From: Atriophallophorus winterbourni
Lineage: Eukaryota; Platyhelminthes; Trematoda; Plagiorchiida; Microphallidae
Length of the DNA stretch: 64,000 bases
Reading direction: 5' to 3'
Assembly: GCA_013407085.1 (NCBI GenBank)
Contig: JACCGJ010005812.1
Coordinates: forward strand, 1-64,000
This document shows, in pieces, positions 57,823-64,000 of this stretch. The translations under genes were made by a program, and so were the position numbers. Every line of letters starts with the position of its first letter. The first letter of the stretch is position 1. Under the pieces are notes generated by a model. The model was given only the letters and a program-made list of their open reading frames with translations. It searched no databases and was not told the DNA's origin.

Positions 57823-58714
57823 TGAGTGAATTTTTAATTCGTTTTCGTTTGTCAACTTTTAATTCACAGTGATATAATGTTCCTCATTTCTATGCATTTC
57901 CACAACACACAACGGATTCGTGCTGTTTGCACACATCAGTGGGATACAGGCACAAATCTTCGTTACAATTATTCCGCTGTTTTTAGGACTGTGGATCCTG
58001 ATTTTAATGTAACTTCATGATCGTGACTTGCGTGTATGTCATCGAAATGCATGCAAATGAAGATGTTTGTTCAATACCATGGTTTTATCTACATATACAT
58101 GTGTTTGGGCACATGTGATTGGACAGGTTGTTTGCACCTGCCCTATACAACAGTGAGGTATAAGCGCAAATCTGACTAATAAACAAGATACATTTTTGAA
58201 TTGTTCAATGGCTGTAAACTTTGGACTGAGATAACTTGATTCCATTATTTATGGTTAAAATTTTAATACTTTTGCAAAGCCACATGATAAGGGTGTGAAT
58301 GTAAAGGTGGAAAAAGAGTATATGACTAGTAGAGTATATTAAAATAAGGTCTCACGAATGATGTTCGTTTGCGCATATAAATTCAATTTCGCTCTAGATA
58401 TTGCCAGGCAAGGAGAGTCAACCAGATGTTGAGGTGAGGAATTCTAAAGTTAGATAGCACGTACGGCAGAAATGGTGCCGACATTCAATACGTGCACTTG
58501 GGATATAAAGGACTAAGATATGTTCACGTGTCACTTTCTCATTACACTCATGAAACCAAGTGTCTTAGGTAAGGTCCGTTGGAAGGCACTATTCCTAATG
58601 TAAATGGGATATAAGATGGCTGATATAGTGATGTTTTGATGCTATTGTAAAACATGATTGAGATATCAATTAACGACAAGAAAAAAAGAGGAAAAATGTT
58701 GTTCCATAATAATT
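57823..58714. other. Unique sequence interrupting the array
   Basis: No gene. The short dispersed repeat also seen at 12885 and 14035 occurs near 57895-57950. Confidence 0.35.
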
Positions 58715-59334
58715 TACAAGCAGCTTTCAATTCGTCTACCTCGGCAGCATTGTTTCAATAAGTGGTGGCACGGACGAAGACATCGTCGCCAGAATCGGCA
58801 AAGCAAGATACGCGTTCATAGCTTTGAAACCCATTTGGGAGTCGAAAGTTCTATCAAAACGCACGAAACTCCGTATATTCAGAAGCAACGTCAAATCCGT
58901 GCTACTCTATGGATCGGAAACCTGGCGAGTGACAGCAAAGTCTTCTGGCCGCTTGCAATCATTCCACAATAATTGCCTTTGTCGAATTCTTGGGGTAAAA
59001 TGGCCAGAAAAGATAAGGAATCAAGACCTGTGGCAGATTGCTGCTGAGGACCCGATCGCCCAGCAGATCAGTAGAAGAAAGTGGAGATGGGTTGGGCATA
59101 CTTTGCGGAAACCTAATGAGGACATCACGCGTCATGCTCTGGTATGGAACCCAATCGGGAAGAGACGGGTCGGACGCCCAAGGCTATCTTGGAAGCGCTC
59201 GTGTGAAGAGGAGATCCGCAAGTGTGGACTTAACTGGAACGACATCAAACTGGCTGCTATGGACAGACCAAAGTGGAGACAAGTTGCCGAGGCCCTATGT
59301 TCCTCCAGGAACTCAAAGGATTAAGTCAAGTAAG
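58715..59334 (+). pseudogene. RTE-clade LINE, C-terminal third
   Basis: SSFQFVYLGSI reads into GGTDEDIVARIGKARYAFIA after a frameshift. An open frame (58824-59324) follows: LSKRTKLRIFRSNVKSVLLY, GSETWRV, RRKWRWVGHTLRKPNED, GKRRVGRPRLSWKRS and MDRPKWRQVAEALCSSR. These are typical RTE C-terminal blocks. The 3' end is TAA followed by short 'gtcaagtaag' repeats. Confidence 0.85.
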
Positions 59335-59344
59335 GTCAAGTTTT

Positions 59345-59974
59345 AAATATGATATAACTTGCACGAGAAATATTTCAGATACACCGTATAATAATCACAA
59401 ATACTTTTTGAAATGATGCAGGGAACATTTCGGCTGAGATATATAAAAGACGAGTATGAAATGATAGTTTAGTTAAGGTATAACGCTTAGAAAAGAAACG
59501 TGTAAAATGCTCTCCAGCGTAGTATAGTAAGTACAGAGTTGACATAAATAATTCTGGTTAATCTAACGGAATTAAAATTACAATATTCCGTTTGTGATCA
59601 TAGTCTCTGATTTCTACCACTTAGATTTATGCTAAAAGTTATAATATGCCACTTCAATGCACTTCCGGTAGTCTTGCAAATCTTAAACTTGTGAAACTCT
59701 GAATCCCCGTTCTGGAGTAACACAGCACTTGGTGTAAAATTCACAATTTTGAATAGATTATAAAACAACCGTCGAATATGAAAAACGGTTGTCTGTTTGA
59801 TTACGAAACAAGTTTATTATTCTAACTGGTATTTAAATGTACACGTTTGACTTGGATAAATGATGATTATGAACACCTAAGAATTCCGAGATTTATCTTA
59901 ACTAGATACTTGACTAATCTAGGCTTCGAAATTTCCAATTTTGTGTGCTGCGAACTTGTGTAAGCGAGTGAAGA
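59345..59974. other. Unassigned sequence in the array interruption
   Basis: AT-rich; nothing recognised. Confidence 0.35.
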
Positions 59975-60300
59975 GGTGCACCGATCAAAAGTCGCTACCA
60001 TTTTGTTATCGTCTTCTAGCTGACCGGTGCGCTCTGGAATTGATTCACCGCTACAGTTAACAACACACGATCAATACATTGAGTGATAACTGTGCTAAAT
60101 CGTGCATCACATATTCAACACGTATCCGCTTAATGGCGAAGGAAGGAAATCAGCATATGCAATGAACGATTTATTTTGTTAAAATTTATTTTTGGGGTAA
60201 ACTATTTTTCTTGCATGTTGTACGTCGATATTATTTGTATATGTCAAACGAGAAACGTCGTTTCGCTACGGGCGGAAGATACTGTGATGATTCTCTCAAC
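59975..60300. repeat. Right end of a truncated array monomer
   Basis: Matches about 53673-53998 and 57497-57822. It ends at the same '...ctctcaac' border, directly before monomer 3. Confidence 0.85.
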
Positions 60301-60445
60301 GATATACTTGTCCCAAAGCAGAACACGAGCGCGGCGTGAATCGTATATTCAAAATTGTGTACATATTTACATGTATGTTTAAAACAAAACAATCATGAAA
60401 TATGCAGGGTTAATGTAATAAAATATACAATAATGAAAACACCAT

Positions 60446-62600
60446 AGGAGACATAGGGATATTCAACAGCCTTTTTCGATTGCGCAGATCATATCGGATA
60501 TAATCGTGAAAGTGCATGCCAGACTGAAGCTTAATTCGTTGCTGGGTAATGATTCGAAAGAAAAGAAGCAGATTCAGACGAATTCTGCGTATCCATAGTG
60601 GTTCGACATTCAGCAAATTACACCTTTCCAGATAAGGCAAGGGGTTTGAATAGCCAAAGTTATTTTGCTGAAAGTACGTTGAAGTCTCTCTAAGAGAAAA
60701 CAATCACGCCTACCCATGTGAGAATAGATGATATTACAATAATCGAGAATTGGTAGGACCTTCATCTTATATAATGCTATTTTACTCTCGCGTAAGAGGA
60801 ATTTATGGTTAATTAGCCTGAAGTTTTGTCTTGCTCTCGCAATGAGGTGTCTAGCTTGTTCATTAAAATTGAGAGAAGGGGAGTATCTAAATCCAAGGTC
60901 CCTAATTTCTGCAGAAGGTGTGATGGTTGAGCCATTTATCGTGAGTGTGTTAGAAGGGATTGCACAACGTAATCCCATATATTGTGTCTTAGAAGCAAAA
61001 AAATTCTAATCCTCATTGTGAGCCCCGGCTAGATAGAGAGGCAAGATCATGGGTAAGGGATATCAGAGCCTGTGACACTTTACCAGGAGGAGATGTTATG
61101 ACGGCTTTTATGTCATCCGCGAAGATAAATAGCTTAGAGTGATCTACAACATTTTGTAGATCATTAACATAGATAAGAAAAAGAAGTGGACCTAGAACGC
61201 TGCCTTAAATTACGCCACTTGGAATCGGCTGATTAGTTGAGGTAACACCATTAACGTGAACCGAAAAGGTGCGGTCAGATAGAAAAGAACGGAACTAGCT
61301 CAATAAAGGCCCATCAATACCTAAACACGATAACTTCAAAAGGAGTAGCGTATGAGGAACCCGATCGAAAGCTTTGCTTATGTCCAAGAATACAACAATC
61401 ACTGCTAGTCCTTGTTCAAGGGAAGCCGTTATGAGATCCAAGTATTCTAACTGGCAGGTTACACAAGACTTTTGGCTAAGGAATCCATGTTGGACTGGAG
61501 AGAACGTTTCTGGACCAAGGTAGCCCAACAAAGAATTTTTGATTAACCTTTCAAACAATCTAGACAGAATAGGAGTATGATTAATAGGGCGATAATTCGT
61601 AACGAGGTTCGAATTACCAGATTTTAAACGTGGGATAATAAGAGAGTGTTTCCAATGAGTTGGAAAAATTCCACATTTGAGAGAAATATTGGAAAGATTT
61701 AATAAAAGTAAAGGAAAGTCTTCATTATCGTTGTGTAAGATGGCTGAAATAAAACCTACATCATCAGGCTTATAAGAAATTTTACTTCGACGAGAAATGT
61801 CTTTTACTTCTTTCACAGAAAAAGTAAAGGAGTCAATAGTATTTAAAGGAGTGCTATTGTTTGCTGGTGGATGGTAAGGGTTGTTATTGAACGAGCTGCT
61901 GAAGAATAAAGAGAAAGCCTGACTTATTGTGACCGCATCAGAAGTGACTATTTCTTTATCATCTTCGTGGTATATTATGGAGGGAATATCATGTGTTGAC
62001 CGGATACACCTGGTCTTCGAAAGGTAATTTAATGATTTCGTCATTGAGTCACTGCTTAAAGCCTTTCTTTCTTGGCTTTTTAGAAGACGAATCTTAACAT
62101 TTGAAAGAGAGTTACAGACTTCGTGTCTGCGCATAACCGAAAATAAATCTAACTTATGGTTCACAGAAGCAGAAAGTCGAGCTATCTTTTTCTCCAGAAG
62201 GTTTATTGGGTCCAGCTTACGCTTCCTAATATGAGAAGAAGACGAACTTCGAAGACATGCTGAGATGTTATCATGAAAAATCGAGGAGATGCGCTTGAAG
62301 TTTGAGGAGAGAAAGAATTCTGTCCAGTCGTAGGTTCTAAGAATATTCGAAAACTTCGTCCAATTGATATAAACTGTCTCATCTTTGCGTATATGTGCTG
62401 GTTTTTGCGAAAGACACAAAACGCAAGTTATCATATTATGGTCGCAACCGGGTAGTGGAGCTAAGACTTCAACGTTGGTGGGATCAGTGCCTAAAGTAAA
62501 AATCAAATCTAAAACGCTGGACAGCCTCGTAGGCTTCTTCACAGTTTGTGTGAAACCTAAAAGATGAATCGTTTTGGATGCTGCAAACGCCGAAGAAAAC
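60446..62600 (-). pseudogene. LINE D, copy 3 (best preserved)
   Basis: A 415-codon frame (62542-61295) runs from LSSVLDLIFTLGTDP through NYRPINHTPILSRLFERLIK to VVFLDISKAFDRVPH and stops at a TAG where Trp is expected. Farther on, the catalytic site reads FADDIKAV, intact, unlike copies 1 and 2. The SGVI-stop lesion is shared with them. The C terminus is split by a frameshift (60978-60610, 60703-60410). Confidence 0.85.
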
Positions 62601-63132
62601 TGGTTTTGAGGATCCAGTCACTGGAGTTCACTCCTACCAAAGATTATTAGGAGAAGTTACTCCGAGTCACACAGGACAACGCTTGTAGACCACGAGCTGG
62701 ATTTGGTTGTCAGAAGCCATAAGAGAAGCGCGTCGTTTGAGAATTTCCGGAAATGAGAGCTTATTCGCAAAACCACTTCTTCTATGAACAACCATGAAAT
62801 CAACGAATTAGTATCGTCCGTTTAAAATGGGATGGTAAACGCTGGTATTTCAAATAGTGACAAGAAACTCATTATTATGCTAGTGTATTTCTTGTTCGTA
62901 AGCTAATTGATTTGACTTATAATTCGAGCATTGTCATCCTTCACACTTCAAACACGTCAACACTTTTGTTTTAACATTCGACTTTGACCCGCTGTGTTGG
63001 TTGGTCAACCCATATTTTTCTATGGTGAGTGTAAATTTGCCAAAGAATAGAAAAAACACGTTATGCGCATATGAAAAGCAACACATAATCGCAAATAGAA
63101 GCAGAACACTGTCAGTGTACCGTAAATCACCC

Positions 63133-63566
63133 TTTAACAACTACAATGCCCGTCAGATCTACCCAGTGTTAGCCTACACTGTATCTGATGGGAAGACCTT
63201 ACGAGGAGATCAGATAGGTTGGACGACCACAATAGTTGTTGCTGGCTCCTTCTCGACCGGGTAAGCATGACGCTACGCAAATTTGTGCCAGACTGGAGAG
63301 ACATTCATGGAGACTTAATCGCGATCGGTCAAACGGGGGTCGGTAGCTCAGGTCATAAGGCATGATACTACAATGTGAAGGTCCTGGGTTCGAGTCAGAC
63401 CCGAGACAGGATATGCACTGCTGATGAGCTCTAAGAAGAGCGAAACTCGAGTCCAGTGCTTCTAATGTGGATCTTGTGATAAGCTTTGTGAATATTTCGA
63501 TAGACTTGGTACTGATCAGTAGACACAAAAACATGAACAAATTCTCCAAAACACCCATCAACACCT
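63133..63566 (+). repeat. Hammerhead SINE in monomer 3
   Basis: Same structure as in monomer 2, with A box TAGCTCAGGTCATAAGG and B box GGTTCGAGTCA. Confidence 0.8.
63415..63459 (+). ncRNA. Hammerhead ribozyme, intact (monomer 3)
   Basis: Identical in all stems and core to the ribozymes of monomers 1 and 2: GCACTG 63415-63420, CTGATGA 63421-63427, cleavage predicted after C63453. Confidence 0.85.
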
Positions 63567-64000
63567 ATTGTGAAATTTTGTGAAATTCGGTGCCTAAGAA
63601 GCCACACGTTGTATTATGTTTTTGCATAAACAATGACTGTCGGAGAAATCATGCACTCACTGTTTAAAACAGGTTTCAAATAATAAAACAAATCACACAC
63701 CTTTTAAGATAAAAACACTGATTCAGCGATATTTTGAATGAATACACGGTAGTGTCCGAGGTCAATCTTTACGATGATCAAAACATGGTGATAATAACAA
63801 TCGGTGCACCGATCAAAAGTCGCTACCATTTTGTTATCGTCTTCTAGCTGACCGGTGCGCTCTGGAATTGATTCACCGCTACAGTTAACAACACACGATC
63901 AATACATTGAGTGATAACTGTGCTAAATCGTGCATCACATATTCAACACGAATCCGCTTAAACGTGAAGGAAGGATATCAGCATATGCAATGAACGATTT

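Larger units (their letters stand above)
60301..64000. repeat. Tandem array monomer 3 (cut by the window end)
   Basis: It starts with the truncated gypsy LTR (60301-60444) and follows the same order. The window ends within the last unassigned block. Confidence 0.85.

Noticed and set aside
1..64000. Prokaryotic systems (CRISPR, toxin-antitoxin, phage, operons)
   Set aside because: No such repeats or gene strings; the window is eukaryotic throughout.

Overview
This window is eukaryotic, most likely from a digenean trematode (fluke). The reasons are as follows. One spliced animal gene is split by several introns of only 31-36 nt at its 5' end, a habit known from flukes. The repeats match fluke-type families by protein motif: CsRn1-like Ty3/gypsy, BEL/Pao, RTE and CR1/Jockey-like LINEs, and a Penelope-like element. 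There is also a tRNA-like repeat that carries a hammerhead ribozyme, recalling the Schistosoma Sm-alpha element. I cannot name the species. There are no operons, CRISPR arrays or prokaryotic systems here; almost every long ORF is a retroelement remnant or a shadow of one.

Host gene: on the minus strand, 19,513 down to about 417, lies a PIX/Cool-type Rho guanine-nucleotide exchange factor (ARHGEF6/7 family) with SH3, DH and PH domains. I could place 13 exons whose splice phases agree from end to end, plus a candidate last exon; together they give 646 codons. The first four introns are 34, 35, 31 and 36 nt. The later ones reach 5.7 kb and are packed with SINE-like repeats, RTE-derived repeats, a Penelope relic, a MULE fragment and a rearranged gypsy element.

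19.5-29.6 kb: RTE-type LINE tails on both strands, SINE-like repeats, a minus-strand hammerhead SINE, and a second, broken copy of PIX exon 11 with its following intron (28.0-28.3 kb). 29.7-33.6 kb: a deleted BEL/Pao element. 33.8-38.5 kb: a CR1/Jockey-like LINE split by a short LTR element, which is itself split by an internally deleted piggyBac element. 39.5-45.4 kb: two further CR1/Jockey-like LINEs, one interrupted by a probable solo LTR. 45.6-50.3 kb: a full-length but dead CsRn1-like gypsy element. 50.2-64 kb: a tandem array with a monomer of about 3.82 kb. Each monomer holds an LTR fragment, a dead LINE (minus strand), an old RTE-derived repeat and a hammerhead SINE (plus strand). The array is interrupted at 57.8-60.0 kb by other sequence that includes one more RTE tail.

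The most notable signal is the tRNA-like/hammerhead composite repeat. Three copies in the tandem array have a complete type I hammerhead: the CUGAUGA and GAA cores, perfect stems I and II, and a minimal self-complementary stem III. Other copies show core or stem damage. Two separate Penelope-style hammerheads are also visible, at 2.16 and 17.6 kb.
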